This document shows positions 23,852-36,008 of a DNA stretch of 64,000 nt, one piece after another. Under the pieces are notes generated by a model. The model was given only the letters and a program-made list of their open reading frames with translations. It did no database searches and was not told where the DNA came from. Source of the stretch: Trileptium ribeirensis. Its lineage: Eukaryota; Nematoda; Enoplea; Enoplida; Thoracostomopsidae. The DNA is taken from contig JASANE010012322.1 in NCBI GenBank assembly GCA_030248225.1, forward strand, positions 1-64,000. The letters are read 5' to 3'. The position numbers and the translations under genes were made by a program. How positions within the stretch are numbered: position 1 is the stretch's first letter; every line of letters begins with the position of its first letter.

Positions 23852-25960
23852 GTTGGTGAATAATTATATATTTTTATATATTTTATCGTTGTAGCGCAAC
23901 ATAATTAGCAAGAAGTTAATGATTGTCTAACGCTCAAAATTTTGCCTCAACCGGTTCGGGATGTGTTTCATCTGAAAACTCCATAGGGTAGTTACATGAA
24001 ACTAGTATAACTGATCCATTCTGGATCTTCACGCCGTAGATTGATCCTTACCACAGTATACTGAGCAACAGTATTGAACCATAGGATTGAGCCCGTTATA
24101 GAAATTAGACTAAAATCGCTGTTTTTGAACCAAATTCAACAACGCCTCCCCATGAGAGAGTACAATTGAATGTGTGTCTGATCAAATATGATTTGACTGA
24201 GTACTTTTAACCTTGACAAAATCGAGTCATTGAGTCATACGGTCGTGTATTTACCAATTTATCATTGTGTGCCCGTGCGTTTGTTGTAGTATACTTGTTC
24301 TCGCGATGTGCTAAAGGAAATTATTTGTGTAGTTGGTAGAACATTGTGGAACATTTGGTGATAAATAACTGTCGAATCGTAGTGCCGTGGATCTTTTGTA
24401 CACACGTAATAGTACTCTTTGGTGAACTCTTTCGACCAAAGGATGATCAGGTCAACGTGGTCGACATACATGTGTACTTTATGAGTCTTGCCCTATTTTA
24501 CCGCTTAGGTTTTGTTGAAAATTGTATCGAATTGTAATTAATTCGTCGTTCTAATTATATGATCTGTCATTGCCATTGTATGATCTATTGCTATAAATAT
24601 AAGGAATTGTATGAATGATGGTTCAATATTCCATGTATAAACGGTTTGTGTTTATATGGTAATTGCACCAAAAGTATATTATGAATAATTATTAATTTAG
24701 TGAAGTTTGTATTTTACTGTGCCATGATATTATTACCATGCCTAAATTTTTATATTATTATGCCTAAATGATATTATGACCATCATTGATTTGTATACTG
24801 GTCATGTGAAACTTACATGGCTTGCTTAACTATAATTGAATGCGGAGATGGAGAAGCAATAGCTTCGGAATCGAAGAATCATCACTAGACTGCATATGGT
24901 GAAAAATATGGGCGTCCGTTTATTTTTTCTCTGTAAACAGGACTTCGTTATCTCAACATAATCCGATATGGACATGCCAGGGCTCATATGAAAGCTACAA
25001 TATTCTAAGATTGCCTTTTGGAGGTTTTATTCAGATTCGACCCACCCACGTCCCACCACAGGGGGTTCCCAGGGGTACATGGCTAAAATGGGCCATTTTT
25101 GGTCATTTTGCTCATAACTCGGCAACCCTTGAGCCGATTTGAATCATTTTGATATCAAAATATGTTTCCTAGGAAGCTTTATTTATGGGTATATAAATTG
25201 TTTTGGTCGGGTTCCTATGGAGCATGGGGGACTTTAGCAAATGGGCAAATTTCCAAAATTTTGGTCAAACTTTGTCGAGGTGTACCTATGTAACCACTCA
25301 AGCGATTCGGACGAAATTTGGTGTGTGAATAGAGCTACTACGGGGCGACCTGCGGAATGATTTGACGTAAGACCACTGCGCCAATTGGTATTTGAGGCCA
25401 AAGTTTTGGCGCGACGCCAAATATAGTCAACCGTGACACCACTTCTAACGGTATATTATAGATTTGAGGCTCAAAATAAGTTCATATGGGTTTTCGTGGT
25501 GCTGATTTCAAATGTTCACTGTATTTAGATGTATCTCTTCGTGTAGAGGTAGTTATATCAATGGGTGAGACAAGGCGAGCGGTGCGAAAGAGACGAGTGC
25601 CATGCGGTCTGTACCAAATTCTGTTTATGTTTTCTGTGCTACTGTGCTTTTGTTAGGATTGTTATATATACATAGATTACATTGGTGTTGTTCACGATTC
25701 GTAAGCAGTTCCGGGATAGAGTTAACCTTCGTAGGGTGCGTATTAGATATCTGACTGTCAGTTTTGCTGCATCTATGCCTTATTAAACAGCACATTAATA
25801 TTTTTTGGTGAATTTCATCTTTGTTTCGTAACAGGAATATATTTTTAATGAGTTGTTCCACTGTATGTTAACATTACAGTTTCTCATTTCTCCGAATTCA
25901 TACACTTGGCGTGTCGTTAAGACTTTAGTTGAAAGTCTCGTAATTCAAGCGTTTCTGCTC

Positions 25961-26139
25961 GGCCAGGTCTGGTAGGGTATTTTTGGTACCTTACCAGTCC
26001 CGATCTACCATCATTATTTGTTGTATCTTGATTTGTTATCCGTGAAAAACTTCAAATGTTGTAAAGGAATGTTTATATGTATATTTATACGTCCGGCCGG
26101 GTTTGGTAATGTATCTCGCGGTACCTTACCAGCCCCGAC
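25961..26139. repeat. Pair of near-identical GGTACC hairpins 134 bp apart
   Basis: Two 45-bp units, 25961-26005 and 26095-26139, share GGCC.GGT.TGGTA..GTAT...GGTACCTTACCAG.CCCGA. Each folds on itself: CTGGTAGGGTAT pairs with GTACCTTACCAG in the first. They could be the two ends of a small element, but they are in direct, not inverted, order. Confidence 0.6.
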
Positions 26140-26955
26140 ACGTGATTTGTGATAGTATTATTTTGCGTTGTGATTAGTATCATCTCTAAAAATGACATGA
26201 CGGTATGAATTAGGAAAAAGATGCATTTAGGACATGTATTAAAAATTGTCGCCCGAAGAACCATCGCCTCGCGACCCAAAGATAATAAAATCATTCCTCG
26301 TGACAAATCGAGTTGGGAAATACATTGGGAATCAGTTAAGTGACATAAGCTTTAAGACTCGGCTAGGATCATGGAAATTGGGACAGCCCTAGAGTGGATC
26401 ATTGCTTCGGCAGTGGCCTGCTCGCGAGCCTAACCGTAGTTCTCCTTGTTTTTGAGAGAGGATAAATTTAAGGCTAAACTATTAAATCTAAGCAAATACA
26501 CATAGGGCCATATTTTGTGACCAGTATATAGAGTTTTAGTACTGGGCCGTCAATATCATCGGTAGTGCGAAGATGCTTTTCTGCGAAGCTGGATACAAAA
26601 TTCGTATATAGTACACTCGTGAACCAAGAAATTATTTCGGGTATATGGACATATATTAGGTTAAAGAGTTAAAGAAGTTATGATGGTCGATTCTCTTATA
26701 CAAGAGGTTATTTGATTTTAATTAATTGGGCCGAGGCAATGCCTTGACTGCGAAGAATAGAGGAAATGTGCTTTCATTTAATATGTTTATCGACCGTTAA
26801 CCTACGGCTTACCTGAGTCCGCCAAACCGCGATCAGTTAGCTTTTGCTGCCTTGTCGTAGAGCGTTCACACGCTTATTCTAATTTTAATAAGGTAGACGT
26901 CCTTGAGTATTAGTTTTTGGTCTAGCTTGCGGCTGTTTACTTTCGATTTTTGCAG

Positions 26956-27111
26956 GCTTTGGCCGTGGTCCGATCAGACACAAGTTACCTCTGTGAAATA
27001 CTTGCTATGTTATTGTACCATGCCCATTACCTATGTGCATTGATGTTACCGAATGGATTGCCGTATCATGTTAATTCGTATCGAATGTGTAACCGATTCG
27101 GTTGTAAATAA
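26956..27111 (+). CDS. Candidate alternative or mutually exclusive exon E
   Basis: After a good acceptor (CGATTTTTGCAG) a phase-0 frame reads ALAVVRSDTSYLCEILAMLL, then HAHYLCALMLPNGLPY, and reaches TAA at 27109-27111. Joined to exon D it gives LLVLCK-ALAVVRSDTSYLCEIL, which resembles the same BIRC6 stretch (LFVCKVLA...LCEIV) that exon F also matches. An AATAAA overlaps the stop, so a short alternative 3' end is conceivable. No good donor is seen before the stop. It may instead be a chance frame or a decayed duplicate of exon F. Confidence 0.3.
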   Translation, partial: ALAVVRSDTSYLCEILAMLLYHAHYLCALMLPNGLPYHVNSYRMCNRFGCK

Positions 27112-27720
27112 ATAATCGTTGAAACCCATCGTGTTCTTGTGCTGATGGATTATATATGAAGCGAGGTATGAAATCGTCGCCCCAGTAAATGAACTGTAAA
27201 TCATTTATTTCAGAAGGTCACAAGCCTCAGTGTGTTTCGTTGGCAAATCAGCGAGTACGACCGAGCTAACTGAATATGTGCGCGAGAGCTCCAAATGCCA
27301 ATGTTGTCTCTGGATGTTCGGAGAACCACCCTCGGAATTTCATAGCTGATAAGAGCGCAACAATACTATTATATTAATATTAATATTATATACGATATTA
27401 ATTCCAATGATACCACACGATATATAGCGAACTTAAAATTACACACTGACAAAGATTCGAGAACATGAATATATATACTACTTCATGACATTCTAGAGAA
27501 AAAATAAAATTTTACAATATGTTGCAAACTTAAGCGCTGACATTTCCAGAACCCTGATCTTTTTCGCTCTACTACAACAAGTTTCTGCCTTGCAATATTT
27601 GCAGTCAAAACAACATTTTTGAAGACTGCATGCTTTAACAACACACATACACACACACTAAACCAGCGATACCACAACGACCAAATAATAATAACAACAA
27701 CAATAATAATAATACGTACA

Positions 27721-29017
27721 TGGGTCATTTCACGAAACCATGTAATTTTAGTCGGGGGGGGGGGGCTACATCGACACTTTTTGGTCCATACCACCAGTCT
27801 TTTCGAAGGAAATTTAATGTCGCTGTGAGGTGTAGTAATAGCATGTCCGACGGTTATAATGAGGTATGGTGGACCTCTGTACCACAAACATAGCAGGCGC
27901 CAGAGGCCCTCAACCCGGGTTGGCCAAATGAAGCCAAAAACACATGTCCCAATATAAACGTTCGCCGTATCGCTAGCACGTGATACATATGTGTTTTTTC
28001 ATTTCAATGTGATCCATTGGTATTTGCTAATTTTTCCGAAAAAACATGGGAGTAAGCATCGACACTGAAGCTGACGTCAAGCTTCCGAAAATTTTTTTCG
28101 TGACATGTGGCCCCGCGACCAAGGTCAAATCTGGCAGCCTTCAGACGCTGGTAAATAACGTCAAAGTGCATTAGCGCCAAAAATGCTATATATAACGGTA
28201 ATCGTAATCAGTACATGTGTTATTGAAAAAAAGAATATCAACGTCTGTCCATGTGTTATTTCATTATGAGGTCGAAGGTCGTAAAATGCCAAAAATGGGG
28301 TATGCAAAATGTAGTCCCCCGACCTGACCAAACTTAAATTTAAAAAAGCCAAATTTAGCATACAGCCTTACAATAGGCCGGATATAAACATAGTAAAGCC
28401 CCACTAGAATCGACCCATCTATTAAAAATTTTTAATGAAAATGTAGCCCCCCGACCTGGCCTGTAGCCCCCCGACCGCATGTATAATAAAAGTAATCCAA
28501 GGTCGCAAGAGTCATATTAGTATATAAGTTCATCATCATTGCACTATGATATGAGGCCGTGCTGTTAACTGGCAGTTAGGGAACCCTTCTGCCTGCCCGC
28601 AAATCTATTACACACATTGTCCTTGGTATCATCACTTAAATTAAGCTAGTCATAGATCAATTGTATTTGTTTTACACCAGCTTACATCTAGAATGTATAG
28701 AAGTAGCTAAAGTTTGGCGCGTTGCATGTTGTAGGAAGCTTTAGCCCCCCCCGACCTGAGGTGTAGCCCCCCGACTCAACACCTATCCGGGTGGCAATTT
28801 TTGCAGTGCCTAAGGATCTGCCTGAAATTTTTTCTCGGACGTCCCCCGCTCATGGTTGGTTTGTGAGCATAAAATGGTATCTGTAGGTGCTGTCTCCGTT
28901 GCGCTAGAAAAACTTCTGCGATAGGCTTGTTCTAAATTGGTAGATTTTTAACCCCAAGAATGCCCTAGCAGCATCAATTTTAGGTCATTTTAGTCCATGG
29001 TTTCATGAAATGACCCA
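27721..29017. mobile_element. Non-autonomous DNA transposon, copy 1 (G/C-run family)
   Basis: The ends are inverted repeats: TGGGTCATTTCACGAAACC at 27721 and, read on the other strand from 29017, TGGGTCATTTCATGAAACC. The 1.3-kb body has no transposase. It carries a run of 12 G (27754-27765) and, further on, repeated TGTAGCCCCCCGACCTG motifs on the opposite strand sense. A second copy (37199-43096) is similar along its whole length. I could not fix a target-site duplication. Confidence 0.75.
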
Positions 29018-30365
29018 CATGTTCGTACGGCCAACTGGACCAGACGGCACAGCTGTTCAGTCCCCCATTTTGCCACAGTAGTATCATGTCGGCGACTTAC
29101 TCGTCCAATCCGACGGCATCCGAACACGTCCCACGAAGCTCTCCAGCGGCTTGCTACGCTCCGTATCTTCTTCGGTCTGATCGCGAAATATTGTTCAAAG
29201 TCGATGATTTTGGTCCGCGCTTGAGATTACGATAGACTGCGTTTTGTAGTTTGGTGGTGCAGTAGCGTTCCGAGCTAGCAAGAAGAGCAGAGTTTCAGCT
29301 GAATACGTCCGCTACTTAGTGAGAATGAAATTTACGATCAGTGTTTTGGGGCTGGTGTGTTCATTCGCGATTGTTTATGAATCCACTTTTCATGTTTATA
29401 TATTAGCCAATGCGATTGGATTTTGGTTGAGTTGGGCGCTGAAGGGAAAACCATATAGATTTTGTGCGATAGACAGAGGCCGTTGGACGAACGATTATCT
29501 TTGAGAGAATTCTGTTCATGTCAGTAGCTGCTATCGTTTGGCTCAGACACCCGATAGGGTTGAAACATAGCTATAAGTTTAGGTCACACGAGTGTTTTTG
29601 GACGTCTGTAGACTCGCAAAATTTGGAGCGAAAAGAAATTGTTTTATTTAGAGACCGCGTTTATCGATAGCGTTATTTTTAATGGGTTGCTCGTGGCTTG
29701 TCTAGATATAAGGGAACCTGATTGTAGATAAATGTATCGTTTTTACTGCAGTGAACAAAAAAGCTAAAATACGATTAAATGGGCAATGTTTCATTACTTG
29801 AAAAACATGAAATGTTGACAATATTTTAAATCCCATCAGTCGACTAAATTTTGTAAATTGTTTTGGTCGCGATAGTTGCACCGTCTCTGAGTCCACCTAT
29901 TAACTGTTTAGGCGTTTTTAAAAACCCGAATGCTGAGCATTTTTAGATTGTGGTTTTGCGAAAAGTTTTGCTGTCAAAATTCGGGTTCAGGGCCCCCATG
30001 GTCCAGATGGCAAACTTTTTATTGGATAAGCCAGTATTTCTTGACCTACACAGTATTGTCTGTGTTGCTGTTATAAAGTTGTTTCTTGTCTGTGGGCATA
30101 TTCTTTGTTTGCATAAAGGGTTTAAAATTCTTTTAAATATAATGAGCAAGTTTTGAGGAAGCTGAGAGTATATTATTTTCGCCGACTACTATATCATTCG
30201 AATTGAAAAATAATTTTTGAGCAGTACCTCTGTTTGTGTTTGTTTGACAATCACCGGCTAAGAATCTGCGCCCACTGAATTGATGGAACATTGTTTTCTA
30301 TGCAAGCAATGAAGGGGAGCTGATGATGGGAGGAAAGATATATTGTCGCCGATGTGTCGTTTCAG

Positions 30366-30522
30366 GTTGTTGCCTGTGTGACCAAGGTTTCGCTGTCGCG
30401 TCTGCATTTGATGGATGTCATGAATGAAGACGATATCAAGCAACTGCTCAAATTGTGCATTCAGTCGGAAGACATTTGGTTCAAACATAGCATTTTGACG
30501 CTCGTTCAGGATATGCTCAAGC
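30366..30522 (+). CDS. BIRC6: Exon F, BIRC6-like (armadillo-like helical segment)
   Basis: A 157-bp exon after GTTTCAG, phase 0 in, leaving in phase 1 at CTCAAGC|gtaagt. The product is VVACVTKVSLSRLHLMDVM, NEDDIKQLLKLCIQSED, IWFKHSILTLVQDMLK. Against vertebrate BIRC6 (from memory), HL..(D/E)(V/I).NE......LL.L and, after a shorter loop, W...S.....QD.L align in order with conservative changes between. This is the strongest evidence for the gene's identity. The segment is an interior helical repeat of the scaffold, not the BIR or UBC domain. Confidence 0.75.
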
Positions 30523-31765
30523 GTAAGTGTCCTGGGTTGTTTGTTTTCGTTTGTAGTATCCTAAAATGTTTTAATCCAACCCGACCAACACTGCCTTCAG
30601 CTTTACTAATTCGGGGCTAAAACATTTATACACGGTAAATATACTATAAAAGGGCTTTTTGTTTTAGCAGAGTAACGTTTTCTCATTTTTGCAGAGACGA
30701 AAAGCTGTGACTGTTGGAACGTTGTGATGATAGGTAATATGAGCCTGTCTGGGCCACTGTGCATCTTTTGCGCCGACTCAAGTCCGAGCTCAATTCTGTT
30801 CTGCAATACCCTTAGCCTATCCTAGCATTATGCAGAAGATTCAGATAATGTCCGTCTCCCTTCGCTTGCTTATGCCCCCTACCATAGCCTTCAAGCCAGA
30901 ATTTATGGGATTCTTATTTCGTCTTCCAATCACCAAAAAAACTCTCGAAATTTGCAAATAACCGTTTTCAGAAAAAATTAGAGTATGAAGGACTATATTT
31001 GACGATACATTAGTCAAGTTTAGTGCTTTTCTCGCAAACGCCTTTGCGTTGATAGTATTTAAGAGCTCGGAGTAAATTGTAACAAATTTGTTGATTTAAG
31101 GAGGGAATTCTTTGGTAAAGCTGTGTTGCTTGATACAGATGCCCCCGATCTTCAACCGAACAAAATTCTAGGTTTCCTTAATTGAACTTTTTTGGAAATT
31201 TAAATTCATGCAGGATTTCGCAATGGGCAACTTCTGGCCTGAGCGGATGGTTAATACAACCATTCAACCCTCCATCATGCTACTACTACTAAGAGCTCGG
31301 AAAAACTATGATCCTAATATAGTCTTATTCATAACTAAAATTCCAGGAATTGAGTGATTTTATGGTGTCAAAATTGAGCATTCTTATCTCCCGGAAACGC
31401 CTCTGAATGGTAATTGTGCGCCCGTTGGCGGTTTAGGATAATGAATCGAATGATTTTAGTAGGGTAAATGACTCTATTTTCCCCATGGTACCAAGCAAGA
31501 AGCAGACAAGCAAGAAAATAACTTTAATTTGTGAAAACTTTGAAAATTTTTTTCCATGCTCTTTTCAAAACAAATTGACTTACGGTTTTGCAAATAGCAG
31601 AACGCAACCCCAAACGTAAGAGCTTTACCGTCATGTTAAGTTATCGAAATTGCATCATCCTGTTGGAGAGTTGTGTGAAACAGATGGACAACTGCAAATT
31701 CGCGAAACTCAAGTTGAGGAATTTCTCTTTGTCACATACAGTTTCATTGAGGTTATCGGTTTTAG
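30523..31765 (+). other. Intron between exons F and G
   Basis: About 1.2 kb, ending GGTTTTAG. A possible 18-nt microexon at 31598-31615 (before gtaaga) is in phase 1 at both ends and could be inserted without breaking the frame, but there is no other support. Otherwise nothing is seen. Confidence 0.45.
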
Positions 31766-32014
31766 TGGAATACCGGTGCGCGTCTCAGGCAGCTGCTGCC
31801 GTGGCCGTATCTGACGAAACGACGGTAGGATATGACGTAGCATCGGCAAGCAAGTCGTTGTTTCGGGTCAAAGACGAGTTGCTTGCACTCAATTCGCGAC
31901 TCAAAGATGCTGTGTCGAACATTGTTGGATCCGACACAGCCCGTGCGAGTACAGACAATCCGGGTAGCGCGTTTGATGATTATGCAGCCACGAAGAAAGA
32001 AACACATATCTTTG
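31766..32014 (+). CDS. BIRC6: Exon G, BIRC6-like
   Basis: This exon starts after CGGTTTTAG in phase 1 (C from exon F plus TG makes Leu) and ends in phase 1 at TTTG|gtaggt. It encodes LEYRCASQAAAAVAVSDETT, VGYDVASASKSLFRVKDELL, ALNSRLKDAVSNIVGSD and an acidic/Thr tail. The order QD.L...(A-rich).E.TVG.DV follows vertebrate BIRC6 (QDIL...EEGTVGDDVGATA) directly after the exon F match. The later half is a likely amphipathic helix. An alternative acceptor at 31786 (GTCTCAG) would break the frame with exon F. Confidence 0.68.
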
Positions 32015-33097
32015 GTAGGTCGTCGGTAGTAGTAAATTAGTGCTTTTGTTATAGCCAGGGTGCATATACTTTTGCGAGATACTAGCGATATATTATGGAT
32101 TTGCGCTAAGGACTGTATTTTCATGAAATAGTAGACTGTAATATTGCTGCTATCTGTGATTTTGAATGGTCGATCAACCCTCCAGTTCCAACCTGGGGGA
32201 ACCGTAAATAACCGGGACACCTGAGGAGCCTTATAATTAGCTTTTATCGTGTTTTCGTGACTTTACAACACTTTTATCCGTGCTATTGTTGCGTATTATT
32301 TACCAATTGATGAAAATGGCCGAGCTTCAGTTTGCATGGATAGTCTAAATATAAGCAATAATGTTGAATTTTGTTATAACTGTTTTTTTATGTAGGACGA
32401 TCATTTTTTATGTCACATCAAAATCCCTGTCCCTGGCGGTGCTAGGTTGTTGACGTTGGGAAGTTGAAATTTACATAGTTCAAACGCCGCAACATTGGAG
32501 GAGATCGAAAATCCCCAACCCGCCGTTACTGATTGGATGACCAGTTACTGATACGTCTTTCATGGAATGGCCATTGTAGATGGTACTATTCGCTAATGTC
32601 TCTCGATTAGTTTTATTACATGGACGAATGCTTGAGTCCGTTTTAGGTGCGTGCACTGGGTTGTTCTTTTATCAAGTCGAGTTAATGGTCGTAAACACGA
32701 CGAATGTACGCGAAAAAATGATTTTCCGTTATGTACGCGAACAATGGTTTGTGATAAATAATCATAGGTGCTGTTGGCGGTCGCTATTTTGCGATTTAGA
32801 ATCAGTTTTCTGATCGGATACATGGGAAAACGCGATTACCAATCGTGTTTTTGCGTGTACTACAATACACCCGTAGACCGCGAACGTAGCTGTCCTATTT
32901 AGCATGCCATTCGGCGAATGCAGAAAACCGTGCGAATTGGAGAAATGTCGCATATTCCGTTCGTTCTTCGTAGGGACCTTGTTCGTATTCACTGAAATGG
33001 CAGAAATGTGAATGCGAACGATGTAGTTTGCGGTTTTGACAAAATAACAACCATGGTGCTAAAGTGGTCTCATACAATAATAATATAGTTTTTTTAG
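32015..33097 (+). other. Intron between exons G and H
   Basis: About 1.1 kb. The last 465 bp are almost entirely the miniature element 32633-33072, which ends 25 bp before exon H. The first 600 bp show no recognisable feature. Confidence 0.6.
32633..33072. mobile_element. Miniature inverted-repeat element beside the exon H acceptor
   Basis: Ends TGAGTCCGTTTTAGG (left) and CTAAAGTGGTCTCA (right) are inverted repeats, with GGGTTGTTCTTTT and its partner AAAATAACAACC just inside. The 440-bp body matches the palindrome-spacer copy 8699-9165. It has no transposase. Confidence 0.7.
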
Positions 33098-33257
33098 GAA
33101 ATACAGACAAATCGCACATGGAGTCTTCGCAGTTGCATCCGGACACACCAGCTTTAGCGTCATCGGCTATCAAAAATGTAGTCTTGGGCGTTGTACCGAT
33201 TGCGTTTCATAATTGTCAAATGCCTGAGCAATTACGATTGCACTATGTGCAACAACT
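33098..33257 (+). CDS. Exon H of the BIRC6-like gene
   Basis: A 160-bp exon after TTTTTTTAG, phase 1 in (G + GA makes Gly), phase 2 out at CAACT|gtaagt. The product is NTDKSHMESSQLHPDTPAL, then a hydrophobic stretch ASSAIKNVVLGVVPIAFHNC, then QMPEQLRLHYVQQL. Both splice sites are strong and the phase joins G and I. I cannot align it with vertebrate BIRC6 from memory; it may be lineage-specific or too diverged. Confidence 0.68.
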
Positions 33258-33656
33258 GTAAGTAGAGCAACTGCAGAGTCACACAAACATTGTATCACGC
33301 AGAGGTGGTTGTTCTCTTCATCTCTGGCTACTGACGCCGTTTCGCCTTAAAACTCTTCTTCCTTAACTATGTTTACCCTTAAAATTTTCATATTTTCACA
33401 ATCAACGAACATACAGGCTAATTTTATTCAGTTCTGACATTTTTATTGCATATCGTAAAAAACGTGCCCCAGTTGACAAAAAATATCATTTGTGAAACTT
33501 CCATCCCCGTCCCAAAAATTTGAAAAATTTCTTTGAAAAAAGAAATTTCTTTAAAACATTAAACCACAGATGTTTCGACGGCTTTTCAGGGGCGATTTAT
33601 TAATAGTTGTGTTTACACAGCGTTTTCAGAGGACATTTTTGTTTATAACCTTTCAG
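33258..33656 (+). other. Intron between exons H and I
   Basis: A 399-bp intron ending CCTTTCAG; no feature seen. Confidence 0.55.
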
Positions 33657-33734
33657 TTGTTTGGCCGTTCCCGGGATTTCTGCAAGTATCTTCTCTCAGG
33701 AATTGCATGGGTCGTGGCGACTCATTGATTACGG
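33657..33734 (+). CDS. Exon I of the BIRC6-like gene (end uncertain)
   Basis: After AACCTTTCAG the phase-2 frame reads CLAVPGISASIFSQELHG and on to SWRLIDYG. A TGA follows at 33766, so a donor must come earlier. Two GT sites keep the phase needed for the next exon: 33735 (TACGG|gttcca, used here) and 33711 (CATGG|gtcgtg). Neither is a strong donor. The joint to the next exon gives a Gly codon either way. Confidence 0.45.
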
Positions 33735-34433
33735 GTTCCATCAAGCTGTGGTCGTCGGAGTGTATTGATAATTCCGATGTGTAAAGTATCCAGTGATATG
33801 GTGCTAAAATGGACAGTCCTAGTGGACTAGACGATGGGGCTAAATGGATTTGTCATCATCTGGCCTTTGTTGAATTTCTATACAGATGTGTTACGCATGA
33901 ATTTGATACTTTAGAACGGTTCTTTATTGATTCGTTTAATTTGAAAAACTTATATTTAGGAATCTTAAGCTTCGCGATATCAGGCTTCCGCAATACACTT
34001 ATACGTGCTGGACCATACTCAATTCCAGCTTTTTTCAGGTTGATTCTCTCACGTAGATACAGATTGGTACCGCACCAATTTATTATGCGTTTAGAAGCTT
34101 GCACCCTTTCCCCCTGTTTATTCATGTGTCATATTTCAAAATCCTATGGATCCGAAGTAATTACTACGCCGATTAATTCTGTTCGGCAAAATTTTTAGCA
34201 AATGGACAGCCTGTATTACACCTATGTACAATATTACTTAGCTAGTTGCCCTGCTCTTTTTCAATAGCCCAATACATATTCAAATGCAGCTACTATCAGA
34301 ATTAAATGCATTATCTAATCGAACGCGAAAAAATCGAACGATTTTCGTTTAAAGTAGATTCGTTAAATTAAACGCAAACTAACGTCTTTCAATTCAAAAT
34401 TATTTTTTTTATTTTAACGCGATCGAACTTGTC

Positions 34434-34721
34434 AAGGCGTTTTGACACAGCCAAATTTCTTGCCCAAAATTTGAGCTCAAATTTTAATCAAAATTTTACA
34501 ACATCTTTTTTACGTTTTTGGTAAATTTGAGCACATGAACACTGTTCAAATTTTTCAAGGATATTCCTTTAGCCAATCATCAACGACATGCAGTACCTGA
34601 AAAAAGTATGAGCTCAAATTTTGAAACATCGCATTTTTTCTTTTAAAATCACCTCCAAATTTTGAGCTTGGATTTTAAGCTCATAATTTGACCAAAAAGT
34701 TCGAGCATGTGAACACGCCTT
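34434..34721. mobile_element. Short inverted-repeat element (AAGGCG ends)
   Basis: AAGGCGTTTTGACA on the left faces TGTGAACACGCCTT on the right, bounding 288 bp. The interior is rich in TTTGAGCTCAAATTTT-like palindromic words and has no ORF. This fits a miniature transposon; the target duplication is unclear. Confidence 0.55.
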
Positions 34722-35202
34722 TAAATTAATCGCAAACGATCGATTCTTGTTTAAACAAAAACGATCGAATCTTTCGATTTTTGAAGACTTAATTCTAATT
34801 GTAACTGTATAGTGCAGCTAAATTACAATTACAAAGCAAACGGCACTTTAGTCTGTATTCTTGTTAGTCTTTTCTTAGCTCGATGGAGTGTCGTTGTGTC
34901 GGCCCAGGTAGTCTTCCTATGGACCGGGAGCGGGTCATTTTCAGGGGCAGGGAGAGTGCAAAAAAGGACAATAAAATGTTGTAGGTAATTTTCAGAGCAT
35001 CTTGGTAGCATTTTTAGATCATTTTTGCCGCAAAATGGGCTGATAATGAATAAAGAATTTGTGGTTATGCATTAACGGTGCTGTAGAATTTCAGTATTTC
35101 TACAGGCGTGCACCGACTCGAGGGGGTGGACTTCAGAAATGGGATCAAGTCGGTTTCGTGGACCTCCTCAGGCCTCGTGGAGTGATAACCCAGAGTTAAC
35201 AT

Positions 35203-36008
35203 TTGAATTTAGTTGCGAATTTTAATGCAAAATGTGAACTGGGCGAAGCTTCGAACCAATTTTGGCTCATTTCCCGTGGTCCTACTCCGAGTTCCGTCTT
35301 GCTATTCACTTCTTGTATATCCTTTTAATTTATTTAAATAATTTAGTTGCGAATTTTAATGCAAAATGTGAACTGGGCGAAGCTTCGAACCAATTTTGGC
35401 TCATTTCCCGTGGTCCTACTCCGAGCTCCGTCTTGCTATTCACTTCTTGTATATCCTTTTAATTTATTTAAATAATTTAGTTGCGAATTTTAATGCAAAA
35501 TGTGAACTGGGCGAAGCTTCGAACCAATTTTGGCTCATTTCCCGTGGTCCTACTCCGAGCTCCGTCTTGCTATTCACTTCTTGTATATCCTTTTAATTTA
35601 TTTAAATAATTTAGTTGCGAATTTTAATGCAAAATGTGAACTGGGCGAAGCTTCGAACCAATTTTGGCTCATTTCCCGTGGTCCTACAGATTAGAGCTCC
35701 GTCTTGCTATTCACTTCTTGTATATCCTTTTAATTTATTTAAATAATTTAGTTGCGAATTTTAATGCAAAATGTGAACTGGGCGAAGCTTCGAACCAATT
35801 TTGGCTCATTTCCCGTGGTCCTACTCCGAGCTCCGTCTTGCTATTCACTTCTTGTATATCCTTTTAATTTATTTAAATAATTTAGTTGCGAATTTTAATG
35901 CAAAATGTGAACTGGGCGAAGCTTCGAACCAATTTTGGCTCATTTCCCGTGGTCCTACAGATTAGAGCTCCGTCTTGCTATTCACTTCCTTTTAATTTAT
36001 TTAAATAA
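35203..36008. repeat. Minisatellite, six copies of a 134-bp unit
   Basis: The word TTAGTTGCGAATTTTAATGC starts at 35209, 35343, 35477, 35611, 35748 and 35882, giving periods of 134, 134, 134, 137 and 134. Copies are almost identical. Copies 4 and 6 share a variant (CTACAGATTAGAGCTCC for CTACTCCGAGCTCC), and copy 6 is shortened. The ORFs of 66-67 codons inside are the same frame repeated and not a gene. Confidence 0.95.

Larger units (their letters stand above)
23852..30365 (+). other. 6.5-kb intron between exons D and F
   Basis: It contains a dispersed-repeat stretch at about 24960-25440 (GGCAACCCTTGAGCCGATTT and similar), a duplicated hairpin (25961-26139), a possible alternative exon (26956-27111), a DNA transposon (27721-29017) and simple repeats (CA)n near 27640 and (AAT/AAC)n at 27685-27715. 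The ORFs at 29086-29235 and 29319-29504 show no family features. Confidence 0.5.

Noticed and set aside
29086..29504. ORFs 29086-29235 and 29319-29504 as exons
   Set aside because: The first has a poor acceptor and ends in a stop; the second looks like a signal peptide but lacks splice context and joins neither neighbour in phase.
35203..36008. CRISPR-like array
   Set aside because: The units are contiguous 134-bp copies without unique spacers, in an animal intron.
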